From: Acidobacteriaceae bacterium | GTDB lineage: Bacteria; Acidobacteriota; Terriglobia; Terriglobales; Acidobacteriaceae | Direction of reading: 5' to 3' | NCBI GenBank assembly: GCA_027306695.1 | Contig: DAHUZH010000012.1 | Span: 1 to 45,663, forward strand | DNA: 45,663 bases | Part shown: positions 18,703 through 26,258 of the stretch, one piece after another | Layout: each line of letters starts with the position of its first letter | Numbering within the stretch: the first letter of the stretch is position 1 | Notes under the pieces: model-generated | The model's input: the letters and a program-made list of their open reading frames with translations, nothing else | What the model was told of the DNA's origin: nothing | Databases searched by the model: none | Program-made: the position numbers and the translations under genes

Positions 18703-19179
18703 ATGCGGGCATTCATGAACGTCTTTGCAGTCTCGTCCATGGCCGGACTGTGTGCCTGTGCGGCGCTGGCCCAGAAACCGAATGTCCCGTTTAAGCCCGG
18801 CGAGTGGAAGATCAATGTCACCATGGTGCTGAACAACGGCAAACCCATGAACACCGAAATGCAGGTATGCGCCAAGGACCCGCAGGATGCGTGGCAGCAG
18901 AAACGTCCGGGCCAGACCTGCGATCCGATCCAGTTCACCCCCGTTGCGGACGGCGTGCATGTGCAGATGCATTGCAAGGCCGCGACCGGACAGGTAGTGA
19001 CGGAAATGCACATCGACATGATGACCCATTTCTCCAGCGATGGTGAATCGTATACGGAATCCGGGACCAGTACATCGAGCACTACAATTCCAGGACGGCC
19101 GCCGATGATCATGAACATTCAGATGAAGGGCCAGGGCAATAGGACCGGCCCCTGCACGACGGCCCCCGCCAAGCCCTGA
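18703..19179 (+). CDS. DUF3617-family exported protein A (158 aa)
   Basis: Signal peptide (MNVFAVSSMAGLCACAALAQ region), then KPGEWKINVTM, typical of DUF3617. Two cysteine pairs follow: VCAKD / QTCDPI and HCKA / GPC near the end. The family is exported and of unknown function. ATG 18703 is preferred over an upstream TTG because it starts the signal peptide; ATG 18715 is an alternative. It is a diverged paralogue of the gene at 20276-20725, with which it shares VCAK, a Phe-Ser-X-Asp-Gly-X-Ser segment and the end motif RTGPC. It is divergent from hspR and stands, with the intervening DNA, inside the otherwise minus-strand heat-shock locus. Confidence 0.85.
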   Translation: MRAFMNVFAVSSMAGLCACAALAQKPNVPFKPGEWKINVTMVLNNGKPMNTEMQVCAKDPQDAWQQKRPGQTCDPIQFTPVADGVHVQMHCKAATGQVVTEMHIDMMTHFSSDGESYTESGTSTSSTTIPGRPPMIMNIQMKGQGNRTGPCTTAPAKP

Positions 19180-19450
19180 TGCATCGCACAGCAAACGCAT
19201 TCCTATGGCGCTGCGTACGCGCCGCCACATCGGGATTGGTCGTCGCAGCCGCCGCAACCACCGCCCGCATCGGCGCCGGGCTGGGAGGATCTGCCGCCAC
19301 ATCGGGCATCGACCCGTCCGCGATCATCTGCTGGACAATGTCCTGATCGGAAGCCGACTGCGCCCCATTCGCGTTCGCCCGCGCCGAAGCCTGACCGTCA
19401 TCCCCCGGCATCTGCTGCGCAGTGCTCAACCCTATGACTGGACTACTCAA
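19109..19450 (-). CDS. possible small gene, unknown; 3' part overlaps DUF3617 gene A
   Basis: Starts at TTG 19450 with a good AGGAG seven bases upstream. The first about 80 residues are Ala/Asp/Ser-rich and read like a genuine polypeptide (SSPVIGLSTAQQMPGDDGQA, then QDIVQQMIADGSMPDVAAD). After about residue 85 the frame runs antisense into the end of DUF3617 gene A and becomes Arg/Cys-rich, suggesting the natural end has been lost. No family is recognised. It could be the front of a truncated phage or mobile-element gene. Confidence 0.33.
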   Translation of the reverse strand: MSSPVIGLSTAQQMPGDDGQASARANANGAQSASDQDIVQQMIADGSMPDVAADPPSPAPMRAVVAAAATTNPDVAARTQRHRNAFAVRCIRAWRGPSCRGRSYCPGPSSECS

Positions 19451-19522
19451 GTTTCAACTCCTGCGATATAATTCGCGTTCTGCCGACCGAAATCCATCCC
19501 ACACCTACGGAAAGGGAATACG

Positions 19523-19810
19523 TTGAGGCTTGCAAAAGCGTTTTGGCACTTCTTTCCGCCATTTGAGGTGCGGATCACCTGCGAGGACATCGACTCACTT
19601 CTTCGCGCCGACAATGGACTATGCATGGACGCAGTCATGGAACAAGCACTTGCATTGGCCAAGAACGCGGACAGAACCGTATATTCGATCCGTATCGGCG
19701 GTCTCAAGCCGGACCAGTTGGCCCTCATCTTGATCTTCAACGTCCTGACCAGAAATCTGCAGAGTGGGCACGAGCACGTATACCGCGGGCGACTGTCAAT
19801 CGTCGGGTGA
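19523..19810 (+). CDS. small protein of unknown function (95 aa)
   Basis: TTG start with GGAAAGGG upstream. The product begins RLAKAFWHFFPPFEVRITCE, then has an Asp/Leu-rich helix (DIDSLLRADNGLCMDAVMEQ), ends in a mixed alpha/beta stretch (GLKPDQLALILIFNVLTRN) and looks like a folded soluble domain. No known family is recognised. It is followed after 3 bp by a 38-codon ORF in the same direction, so the two may form a small operon. Divergent from the ORF at 19109-19450, sharing a 72-bp gap. Confidence 0.5.
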   Translation: MRLAKAFWHFFPPFEVRITCEDIDSLLRADNGLCMDAVMEQALALAKNADRTVYSIRIGGLKPDQLALILIFNVLTRNLQSGHEHVYRGRLSIVG

Positions 19811-19813
19811 GAC

Positions 19814-19930
19814 ATGTTGCGACTCTGGCACCTCACCGCTAAAGAACTCGTCAAACGAGGGTATTCGACGCAGACGGAGTACGACACCGACGCCCAGGAC
19901 CTTATGGCGGAGATCCGCTCCGTCGGATGA
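19814..19930 (+). CDS. very small ORF of unknown function (38 aa)
   Basis: ATG 19814 follows the stop of the previous ORF by 3 bp. The product begins MLRLWHLTAKELVKRGYSTQ and ends in an acidic helix (AQDLMAEIRSVG). Length and position suggest translational coupling to the 95-aa ORF. It may be a real micro-protein or chance. Confidence 0.35.
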   Translation: MLRLWHLTAKELVKRGYSTQTEYDTDAQDLMAEIRSVG

Positions 19931-19946
19931 CCGGCGTCACACGCCG

Positions 19947-20369
19947 TCACTGCATCGATTTCCCTTTCTTGAGCCACCACGCGGCGATCTGGGCTTGGGT
20001 GCCGGGCAGTCCGGCGGCCCGGATCGCCTGACTCCCCTGCGCAGCGACCTGCTGCGGAATGTCCATCATCCGCACCTTCTGGTCTCCGACCCAGACATGC
20101 GCCTGCTGTTGCTGCTGTGGCGTGAGGATGGCGGCCGGCGTCAGGTCGCTGTTGTTGGTGTAGACCTTGTCGATGATCATGTCGCGCGCGAGCTTGCCTT
20201 TTTCCTGCCAGGTCACTTTACTGCGATCGAATGAGAAGCCTTGCGGCGTGCTAGCCTTATGGGTCGAGGCGAGCCATGAGAAAACTTCTTGCTCTGTCCG
20301 CAGTACCGTTGCTTTGTGGATTGTCCGTTCTGGCCCAGCAGCCTGCCCCCAACTTCCACCCCGGAGCAT
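19947..20369 (-). CDS. C-terminal fragment-like ORF, unknown, possibly phage-derived
   Basis: The last about 100 residues look like real protein: FSFDRSKVTWQEKGKLARDM, a Gln-rich stretch (ILTPQQQQQAHVWVGDQK), PGTQAQIAAWWLKKGKSMQ and stop. The first about 30 residues run antisense to the start of DUF3617 gene B and have no ribosome site, so the gene probably lost its beginning at the boundary near 20275. The style (Gln run, AWWLKKGK end) recalls phage structural proteins, but no family is recognised. Confidence 0.35.
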   Translation of the reverse strand: MLRGGSWGQAAGPERTIHKATVLRTEQEVFSWLASTHKASTPQGFSFDRSKVTWQEKGKLARDMIIDKVYTNNSDLTPAAILTPQQQQQAHVWVGDQKVRMMDIPQQVAAQGSQAIRAAGLPGTQAQIAAWWLKKGKSMQ

Positions 20370-20725
20370 GGGAAATCAACTCAGTCACCACCATGGCAAC
20401 CGGCAGGACCGTGACCTCCCTCACGAACGTATGTGCCAAAGGACAAGCGGACTTCTGGAAACGAAAACAGGCCGGCCTACTATGCAATGCACCGAAAATC
20501 ACCCCAGCGCAAGGCGGCATACGGGTCCGAGTGGTCTGCCACTACGACGAAGATTTGCTCACTTCCCGCATTGAGTCCGACGTGATCGAAAAGTTCTCCC
20601 ACGATGGCGACAGCTTTACCGCAACAGGAACCAACAAGACCAATACGGTCTACGCCGGGCACGCGCCCGAAGTGACCTCCGTACACGTCCAGGCCGAGGC
20701 GCACCGCACTGGCCCCTGCAAGTAA
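20276..20725 (+). CDS. DUF3617-family exported protein B (149 aa)
   Basis: GAGG lies 6 bases before ATG 20276. A clear signal peptide (KLLALSAVPLLCGLSVLAQ) is followed by FHPGAWEINSVTTM, VCAKGQADFW, LLCNAP, VVCHYDED, KFSHDGDSFTATGTN and the closing HRTGPCK. The pattern of four to five cysteines and the end motif match DUF3617 gene A at 18703-19179, so the two are paralogues. They flank about 1.1 kb of unrelated small ORFs. The gene runs convergently into dnaJ with a 19-bp gap and no visible terminator. Confidence 0.85.
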   Translation: MRKLLALSAVPLLCGLSVLAQQPAPNFHPGAWEINSVTTMATGRTVTSLTNVCAKGQADFWKRKQAGLLCNAPKITPAQGGIRVRVVCHYDEDLLTSRIESDVIEKFSHDGDSFTATGTNKTNTVYAGHAPEVTSVHVQAEAHRTGPCK

Positions 20726-20744
20726 GCCACATCTTGCAGAAAAA

Positions 20745-21974
20745 TTACACTTGCGAAAATAATTCTGTCCGTGGGTCTTCTGGGTTCAGCCGCGCCAGCT
20801 CCCGCAAAATTTCCTTGGAGCGCTCATCCTGCACCTTCGGCACGGCGATCTTCACTTCAACAATCTGGTCGCCGCGCTGTGCTTCATTCGCCGCGGAGGT
20901 GACGCCTTTTTCACGCATGCGCAGCTTCTGCCCCGTCTGCGTGCCCGGAGGGATCTTCAAATGCGCGCGGCCGTCGATGGTCGGCACTTCGATCTTCGCG
21001 CCCAGCGCGGCCTCGGCAACTGTAACCGGGACGGTCACATAAATGTCATCGCCCTTGCGGGTGAACACCGGATGCGGATCGATGCGCACAATCAGGTACA
21101 GATCGCCGGCAGCTCCACCACGCACACCCGCGTTTCCCTTGCCTGCCAGCCGGATGCGCTGCCCATCGCGCGTCCCGGGCTTGATGCGAAATTCGGCGGT
21201 CTCCGTGCGCGCCACCGTGCCCTGTCCATGACAGGTGGGACACTCCTGCTGAATATGGCCGCTGCCACCGCAGCGCGGACATTGGATGTTGAACTTCATC
21301 CGTCCGCCCATCTGCGTCACCTGCCCGCTGCCGCTGCACTCCGGGCAGATCATGTCGCCGCCGCTCGATGCCGCGCCGTGACAAGTGGGACAGACCACCT
21401 GGCGCGTGATCTGCAAACGCAATGAGCCGCCGCGAATCGCCGTCCAGAAATCCACGTTGACCTGATATTCCAGGTCACTTCCCGGCTGTGGGCCAGGCTG
21501 CGCACCGGACTCCCGCTGGCCCCCGTTGAAGACCCCGGAGAAAATATCGCGGAACCCTCCCCAGGAAGACGAGCCACCGGCGCTCTGTCCCGGATGCGCT
21601 CCACGCTGCGCGCCGCTGGCGAAGTCGGAAAAGTCGAAGCCTTCAAAATCGACCGGGCCGCGAGCATGCGGCTGGCCTTGTCCCGCGCCGCCACGGAATC
21701 CATAGCCACCCTGCGCCGCAGCTTCCGCCGCCGCCGGGTCGATGTTGTCGGAGTAGAAACCAAGCTGGTCGTAAATCTTCCGCTTCTTCGGGTCGCTCAG
21801 GATGTCGTTGGCCTCCGACATCTCCTTGAACTTTTCCTCGGCCTTTTTATCGCCGGGGTTGACGTCGGGATGATATTTACGCGCCAGCTTGCGGAACGCC
21901 TTGCGGATCTCCTCCGCCGACGCCGTCTTTTTCACTCCGAGAATGCCGTAATAATCTTTGGTCTTCGTGGCCAT
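20745..21974 (-). CDS. dnaJ: chaperone DnaJ (409 aa)
   Basis: Co-chaperone that stimulates DnaK ATPase. J domain at about residues 6-72 with the HPD motif ([11 protein letters not shown]). A Gly/Phe/Ser-rich linker ([35 protein letters not shown]) follows, then four zinc-binding repeats: [24 protein letters not shown] and CPTCHGQG, the first slightly degenerate. The C-terminal substrate domain ([18 protein letters not shown]) completes a type I DnaJ. The start ATG 21974 lies only 13 bp after the stop of higA, with a weak ribosome site, so dnaJ is probably on the higBA transcript. In many bacteria dnaJ sits with dnaK; here dnaK is 2.3 kb upstream. Confidence 0.97.
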   Translation of the reverse strand: MATKTKDYYGILGVKKTASAEEIRKAFRKLARKYHPDVNPGDKKAEEKFKEMSEANDILSDPKKRKIYDQLGFYSDNIDPAAAEAAAQGGYGFRGGAGQGQPHARGPVDFEGFDFSDFASGAQRGAHPGQSAGGSSSWGGFRDIFSGVFNGGQRESGAQPGPQPGSDLEYQVNVDFWTAIRGGSLRLQITRQVVCPTCHGAASSGGDMICPECSGSGQVTQMGGRMKFNIQCPRCGGSGHIQQECPTCHGQGTVARTETAEFRIKPGTRDGQRIRLAGKGNAGVRGGAAGDLYLIVRIDPHPVFTRKGDDIYVTVPVTVAEAALGAKIEVPTIDGRAHLKIPPGTQTGQKLRMREKGVTSAANEAQRGDQIVEVKIAVPKVQDERSKEILRELARLNPEDPRTELFSQV

Positions 21975-21987
21975 TGGTTTATTTCAA

Positions 21988-22344
21988 TTATGCGCTGCGT
22001 TTCATGCGGCTCGCACTTGTATGTTCAGCATCGTTTTTGCGCCGACGCACTTCTTTCTGGATCGTAGGAAGCAAGCTGTCCTCCGCGAGGGAAAGTTCAT
22101 AGCTCGCCTGCAAGTTTAGCCACAACTCTGGGGAGGTGCCGAAGTACGTTGCGAGCCGAAGCGCGGTATCGGTCGTAATACCTCGTCTTTCGTTTACAAT
22201 CTCCGAGATGCGCGTCGCAGGCACGCGCAATTCCATTGCGAGCCGGTTAGAGCTGAGTCCCAATGGCTTCATGAATTCTTCCCGCAGAATTTCGCCAGCG
22301 TGCATCGGCGGCATTCTCTCCGTTGTTTTTCGAGGTATAGACAT
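21988..22344 (-). CDS. higA: HigA-family antitoxin, XRE-type (118 aa)
   Basis: Opens with MPPMHAGEILREEFMKPLGL, the standard HigA start, followed by a Cro/C1 helix-turn-helix (LSSNRLAMELRVPATRISEIVNERRGITTDTALRLATYFGTSPELWLNLQ). HigA neutralises HigB and represses the shared promoter. AGGAGAG with 5-base spacing precedes ATG 22344 and overlaps the stop codon of higB, giving the usual toxin-first order with coupled translation. It is followed by dnaJ after 13 bp. Confidence 0.94.
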   Translation of the reverse strand: MSIPRKTTERMPPMHAGEILREEFMKPLGLSSNRLAMELRVPATRISEIVNERRGITTDTALRLATYFGTSPELWLNLQASYELSLAEDSLLPTIQKEVRRRKNDAEHTSASRMKRSA

Positions 22345-22354
22345 TGGTTCTCTC

Positions 22355-22633
22355 CTAGCGATAATCGACGATTTCTACGTCCCAAGCCTCGCCGTTTTGC
22401 CAGCGAAAGCAAATGCGGTATTGATCGTTGACCCGAATGCTGTATTGGCCCAGCCGATCGCCGCGCAGCACCTCCAGCCGGTTTCCGGCTGGGCATTTCA
22501 GATCGTCCAAGCGCCGGGTATTATCCAGAATGTTCAGTTTACAGAGCGCAACGCGCGCGATGCGTCCAAACTTTCTGCTCATCCCAGTAAAAAATAGCTT
22601 TTCTATTTCTTCATCGGTGAATGACCGGATCAC
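22355..22633 (-). CDS. higB: HigB-family toxin, RelE/ParE superfamily mRNA interferase (92 aa)
   Basis: Typical HigB: IRSFTDEEIEKLFFTG at the N-terminus, then RVALCKLNILDNTRRLDDLK, GNRLEVLRGDRLGQYSIRVN and QYRICFRWQNGEAWDVEIVDYR. HigB toxins cut mRNA on the ribosome. It starts with GTG 22633 with no clear ribosome site. It ends 10 bp before higA. The system appears intact. It is inserted between dnaK and dnaJ together with other accessory genes. Confidence 0.93.
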   Translation of the reverse strand: MIRSFTDEEIEKLFFTGMSRKFGRIARVALCKLNILDNTRRLDDLKCPAGNRLEVLRGDRLGQYSIRVNDQYRICFRWQNGEAWDVEIVDYR

Positions 22634-22676
22634 ACGTTCAGCGTATCACGGAGAACGTTATAGTGACGCAGAAGTT

Positions 22677-23495
22677 CTACTCTTCTACTTTTGGAAGGGT
22701 GTGTGTTGGACAGCTTTGCACCGAAACTCGCGTCACATCAGCCATTTTATTTCTCCCTGCCTCAAACACAGTCCCGCAGTCCCCCACTGGAAATACAATG
22801 CCGAGATTAGCAGCTAGATCAACGGTATAGGGATTTTTGCATTTGGGGCATGTTACGAACTCATTCTTCGGGACTCCATCAAAGCGTCTGTCACTGCCCT
22901 GCACAGGCGGAGCTATCGTGCGCCAACTATTGAAGCTGTAGAGTGACCTTCCGTCATCCGGGTATTGATGGACTCTATATGCCTCCAAATTTGTTTCCGC
23001 CGTTTCCACTGGGCCTTGAAGAATCAATTTAATTCCCAAATGCCTACTACGCAAAGGAGCGTTGAGAATTTCTGTCAATCGGTTATGCACTTCTCGATAT
23101 TTAAAGGCATCGAAAGTCACTTGCTTCTCTTCTCCTACAGGAACGAAAATTTCAGCCGCTTTACCGAACAAAATTTTCTCTCGATCTCCGAGCAGAGGAA
23201 GAATCTGCATCCCCGTAACAAGAAAACCGACTGTTCCCAGATTTGCGCAAGATAATTTTAGATTGCATTTAAGACAGTCTGAGAACCCGAATGCAGCTTT
23301 GGGCTTATTCTCCTCTGCACGAATTGCGTCCTCGCGCCTCCAGCGCTGTCTTTGCTCTTCGGCTCCCTTCCGAATCGCCTTCAATTGAATAAAGCCTGCT
23401 CCGACGAGGCATCCAGTCGCTATCGCTGCGACCCATTCGGCCACGGCCGCGCCGGATGGAAACAGCCAATAGACGATATGGTGCAAACAATTCAT
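22677..23495 (-). CDS. membrane-anchored protein of unknown function with a zinc-ribbon-like CPKC (272 aa)
   Basis: One N-terminal membrane segment (about residues 16-36, AVAEWVAAIATGCLVGAGFI) is followed by a charged helix rich in Arg/Glu/Gln (AIRKGAEEQRQRWRREDAIR). A soluble part of mostly beta character follows. CLKCNLKLSC near residue 75 and CPKCKNPY near 218 give several Cys pairs that could hold zinc. No known family is recognised. Its base composition is clearly more AT-rich than its neighbours, pointing to recent arrival. It lies 43 bp upstream of higB on the same strand and may be part of the same mobile unit; a link to the toxin is only positional. Confidence 0.65.
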   Translation of the reverse strand: MNCLHHIVYWLFPSGAAVAEWVAAIATGCLVGAGFIQLKAIRKGAEEQRQRWRREDAIRAEENKPKAAFGFSDCLKCNLKLSCANLGTVGFLVTGMQILPLLGDREKILFGKAAEIFVPVGEEKQVTFDAFKYREVHNRLTEILNAPLRSRHLGIKLILQGPVETAETNLEAYRVHQYPDDGRSLYSFNSWRTIAPPVQGSDRRFDGVPKNEFVTCPKCKNPYTVDLAANLGIVFPVGDCGTVFEAGRNKMADVTRVSVQSCPTHTLPKVEE

Positions 23496-23529
23496 TCAGT
23501 CCCCGTAATGCAACCCATCATCCATCATT

Positions 23530-23660
23530 CTCTGGATTCTTCGGTCGCCACGGGCGACCTCAGAATGACTCCTCTTTGGTTCTATCGATATATTCCAGCG
23601 CTGAGTCATTCTGAATGAAGGTCGCTCGCTGTAGCGAGCGACCGCAGTGAAGAATCCAGA
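23530..23660. repeat. paired palindromic dispersed repeat, tail-to-tail copy 2
   Basis: Two more units of the family seen at 12822-12934, in the opposite relative orientation. The first unit runs CTCTGGATTCTTC (23530-23542) to TCAGAATGACTC (23560-23571) and holds GGTCGCC/GGGCGACC between them. The second runs GAGTCATTCTGA (23603-23614) to GAAGAATCCAGA (23649-23660). Inside it is a strong hairpin GGTCGCTCGCT-GT-AGCGAGCGACC (23620-23643). The core ends are conserved while the inner hairpins differ. It lies 23 bp beyond the stop of a GIY-YIG gene remnant. Confidence 0.9.
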
Positions 23661-23683
23661 CAAAACCCAGCGCCACAACTTCC

Positions 23684-24002
23684 CTATCGGTTCTCTGGAA
23701 TTTCCATCGGCTTTCCCCAACCTTCCGCCAAATCCTTCCATTCAGGATTCAAACTTTCGATCAGCGCGATCTTTTTCGCCCGCGTCCATCCTTTGATCTG
23801 TTTCTCGCGGTCGATGGAAACCCCAATGGCTCCCGATTCCTCATAAAACACCAGCCGGTTGCAATCATACTTCGCCGCAAAACCTGGCCGGATTTTCTCG
23901 CGATGCTCCAGCACCCTCCGATACAAGTCGCTGGTGACTCCCGTGTACAGCGTCCCGGTCCTTTCCCACGAGAATGTACACCCAACCCGGTTTTACGTTC
24001 AT
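23684..24002 (-). pseudogene. small GIY-YIG nuclease, frameshifted
   Basis: From ATG 24002 the frame reads MNVKPGWVYILVGKDR, the start of a small GIY-YIG protein. The rest of the domain (TLYTGVTSDLYRRVLEHREK, KYDCNRLVFYEE, EKQIKGWTRAKKIALIESLN, PEWKDLAEGW) continues in another frame. Removing one C from the CCC at 23954-23956 joins them cleanly as GKDR-TLYTG, so a single-base insertion (or sequencing error) broke an otherwise complete gene of about 105 codons. Family proteins are small endonuclease-like folds of unclear role. It starts 6 bp after the stop of the 56-aa gene and ends 23 bp from the repeat pair. Confidence 0.82.
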
Positions 24003-24008
24003 AAACCC

Positions 24009-24179
24009 TCAGTTCCAAACCTTCTCCACATCGATCGGCTCGATACGGCAGAAAATGTCCGGGGCCACGCGCGCCATCTTCGCTACAAATTCTTCCGCTT
24101 CCGCCTGCGTCTGGAATATCTCCTTGCTGTAGACCTTGCCCGCGCGCAGTTGCTCGCACTGCCATACTGTGTCCGTCAT
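24009..24179 (-). CDS. small protein of unknown function (56 aa), downstream of dnaK
   Basis: ATG 24179 has AGGGG 6 bases upstream; an adjacent ATG at 24182 is too close to it. The product begins MTDTVWQCEQLRAGKVYSKE, continues with a Gln/Glu-rich helix (IFQTQAEAEEFVAKMARVAP) and ends CRIEPIDVEKVWN. It looks like a compact alpha/beta fold and has natural codon use. No known family is recognised. It follows dnaK by about 100 bp, separated by a hairpin, and may be transcribed with it by readthrough. Confidence 0.65.
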   Translation of the reverse strand: MTDTVWQCEQLRAGKVYSKEIFQTQAEAEEFVAKMARVAPDIFCRIEPIDVEKVWN

Positions 24180-24201
24180 CATTCACCCCTTTATAGGCGT
24201 T

Positions 24202-24233
24202 GAGGGCGTCCCGCTGTTTCTCAGGACGCCCTC
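24202..24233 (-). terminator. hairpin after dnaK
   Basis: Perfect 10-bp arms GAGGGCGTCC (24202-24211) and GGACGCCCTC (24224-24233) with a 12-base loop, starting 51 bp past the dnaK stop. No T-run follows on the minus strand, so it may reduce rather than stop transcription into the 56-aa gene, or protect the dnaK mRNA end. Confidence 0.5.
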
Positions 24234-24284
24234 CATTCACTGGGAATTTAATTCCACCGCTTGCCGTACTTGCGATCTCGATTT

Positions 24285-26210
24285 CTATTTCTTGTCCTCG
24301 ACATCGACATACTCGGCGTCGATCACGCCTTCGTCCTTCTTCGCCTCGGCTTCCGGCTCGCCTGCTGTCGGAGCGCCTTCCGGCACACCCGCTCCACCCG
24401 CAGCGGCGTTGGCTTTATACATCGCCTCCGCCAGTTTGTGCGAAGCCGCAGTCAGCTTCTCCCGCGCCGCATTCAGTTCCGCTGGACTCGGCGAGCCTTC
24501 CAGCGTCTTCTTCGCCTCCGCCAGCGCGCCTTCCACTTCCGTCTTGTCGCCGGACGCCACCTTGTCGCCGCTGTCCTTCAACATCTTTTCAATGTTGTAG
24601 ACCAGACCGTCGAGCTGGTTGCGCGCCTCGATCTCTTCCCGCTTGGCCTTGTCTTCCGCCGCGTGCGCGTCGGCGTCCTTCGCCATGCGCTCCACTTCTT
24701 CCTTGCTCAAACCGGAAGACGACGTGATCGTGATCTTCTGGTCCTTACCCGTCGCGTTGTCCTTGGCGGTCACGTTCAAAATGCCGTTCGCGTCGATGTC
24801 GAACGTCACTTCAATCTGCGGCACGCCACGCTGCGCCGGAGGAATCCCGCTCAGCTTGAACTTGCCCAGCGTGCGGTTCTGGCTGGCCAGCGGCCGCTCG
24901 CCCTGCAACACATGCACTTCCACCTCAGTCTGGCTGTCCGCCGCCGTCGAAAACGTCTCCGTCTTCTTGGTCGGGATGGTAGTGTTGCGCGGAATCATCG
25001 GGGTCGCCACGCCGCCCAGCGTCTCAATCGACAGCGTCAGCGGAGAAACGTCGAGCAGCAGTAGGTCCTTCACCTCGCCGCCCAGCACACCCGCCTGGAT
25101 GGCCGCGCCAATGGCAACGACTTCATCCGGGTTGACGCCCTTGTGCGGCTCCTTGCCGAACAAATCTTTCACAATCTGCTGGATCTTCGGCATGCGCGTC
25201 TGGCCGCCGACCAGCACCACTTCATCGATCTTGCTCGCCTCGATGCCAGCGTCCTTCAGCGCCTGCTTGCACGGTCCAATGGAACGCTGGAGGAGATCGT
25301 CCACCAGGCTTTCGAGCTTGGCGCGCGTCAGCTTCTTCACCAGATGCTTCGGTCCGGTCGCGTCCGCCGTGACGAAGGGCAGGTTGATCTCGGTTTCCAT
25401 GGTTGTGGAAAGCTCGATCTTGGCCTTTTCCGCCGCGTCTTTCAGGCGTTGCAGCGCCATTTCATTGCCCTTGGCGCGCAGATCCAGGCTTTCATCCTTC
25501 TTGAACTCGTCAATCAGCCATTCCACAATTCGCTGGTCGATGTTGTCGCCGCCAAGATGCGTGTCGCCATTGGTGGACTTCACTTCAATGACGCCTTCGC
25601 CTACTTCGAGCACCGACACGTCGAACGTGCCGCCGCCAAAGTCATACACGACGATGGTCTCGTCCTTTTTCTTGTCGAGCCCGTAGGCCAGCGCCGCCGC
25701 CGTCGGTTCATTCACGATGCGCTTGACGTCCAGGCCGGCAATTCTGCCCGCATCCTTGGTCGCCTGCCGTTGCGCATCGTTAAAGTACGCAGGCACGGTA
25801 ATGACGGCTTCCGTCACCGACTGGCCGAGATAATCCTCCGCGGCCTTTTTCAATTTCTGCAGGATCATCGCCGAGATTTCCGGCGGCGTGTAGTCCTTGC
25901 CCTGCGCCTCCACAACGATATGGTCGCCCTGCTGCTTCACCTTATAAGGGACCATCTTCATCTCGTCGTTCACTTCATTGAAGCGGCGGCCCATAAAGCG
26001 CTTGATCGAATAGATTGTGTTGTCTGGATTGGTGATCGCCTGCCGCTTGGCCACCTGGCCTACCAGCCGTTCGCCGCTTTTGGTAAACGCAACCACGGAC
26101 GGCGTGGTCCGGCCACCCTCTTCGTTGGGAATCACCTTCGGCTCGCCGCCTTCCATCACCGCGACGACCGAATTGGTAGTTCCTAAGTCAATTCCTATAA
26201 TTTTTCCCAT
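24285..26210 (-). CDS. dnaK: molecular chaperone DnaK (Hsp70, 641 aa)
   Basis: Full-length Hsp70. N-terminal ATPase with [20 protein letters not shown], a [19 protein letters not shown] phosphate-2 motif and [14 protein letters not shown]. The substrate domain follows ([20 protein letters not shown]), then the lid and a C-terminal tail ending [11 protein letters not shown] with a Gly/Ala/Pro-rich stretch before it. Two ATGs are adjacent; 26210 is preferred because GAGGG lies at better spacing and it gives the standard [10 protein letters not shown] start. Upstream is a near-consensus promoter covered by a HAIR-like site, indicating control by the HspR encoded at 18221. No grpE follows it. In the HspR scheme DnaK itself acts as co-repressor. 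Confidence 0.98.
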   Translation of the reverse strand: MGKIIGIDLGTTNSVVAVMEGGEPKVIPNEEGGRTTPSVVAFTKSGERLVGQVAKRQAITNPDNTIYSIKRFMGRRFNEVNDEMKMVPYKVKQQGDHIVVEAQGKDYTPPEISAMILQKLKKAAEDYLGQSVTEAVITVPAYFNDAQRQATKDAGRIAGLDVKRIVNEPTAAALAYGLDKKKDETIVVYDFGGGTFDVSVLEVGEGVIEVKSTNGDTHLGGDNIDQRIVEWLIDEFKKDESLDLRAKGNEMALQRLKDAAEKAKIELSTTMETEINLPFVTADATGPKHLVKKLTRAKLESLVDDLLQRSIGPCKQALKDAGIEASKIDEVVLVGGQTRMPKIQQIVKDLFGKEPHKGVNPDEVVAIGAAIQAGVLGGEVKDLLLLDVSPLTLSIETLGGVATPMIPRNTTIPTKKTETFSTAADSQTEVEVHVLQGERPLASQNRTLGKFKLSGIPPAQRGVPQIEVTFDIDANGILNVTAKDNATGKDQKITITSSSGLSKEEVERMAKDADAHAAEDKAKREEIEARNQLDGLVYNIEKMLKDSGDKVASGDKTEVEGALAEAKKTLEGSPSPAELNAAREKLTAASHKLAEAMYKANAAAGGAGVPEGAPTAGEPEAEAKKDEGVIDAEYVDVEDKK

Positions 26211-26258
26211 CATGCCCTCGTTTTTTGCCTGGCTTTGCAGACAGATTCCTATTTTGCT

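Noticed and set aside
19447-19980. 177-codon minus-strand open frame
   Set aside because: It lies antisense to the 95-aa ORF, is rich in Ser/Arg/Cys without any fold-like pattern, and has no ribosome site.
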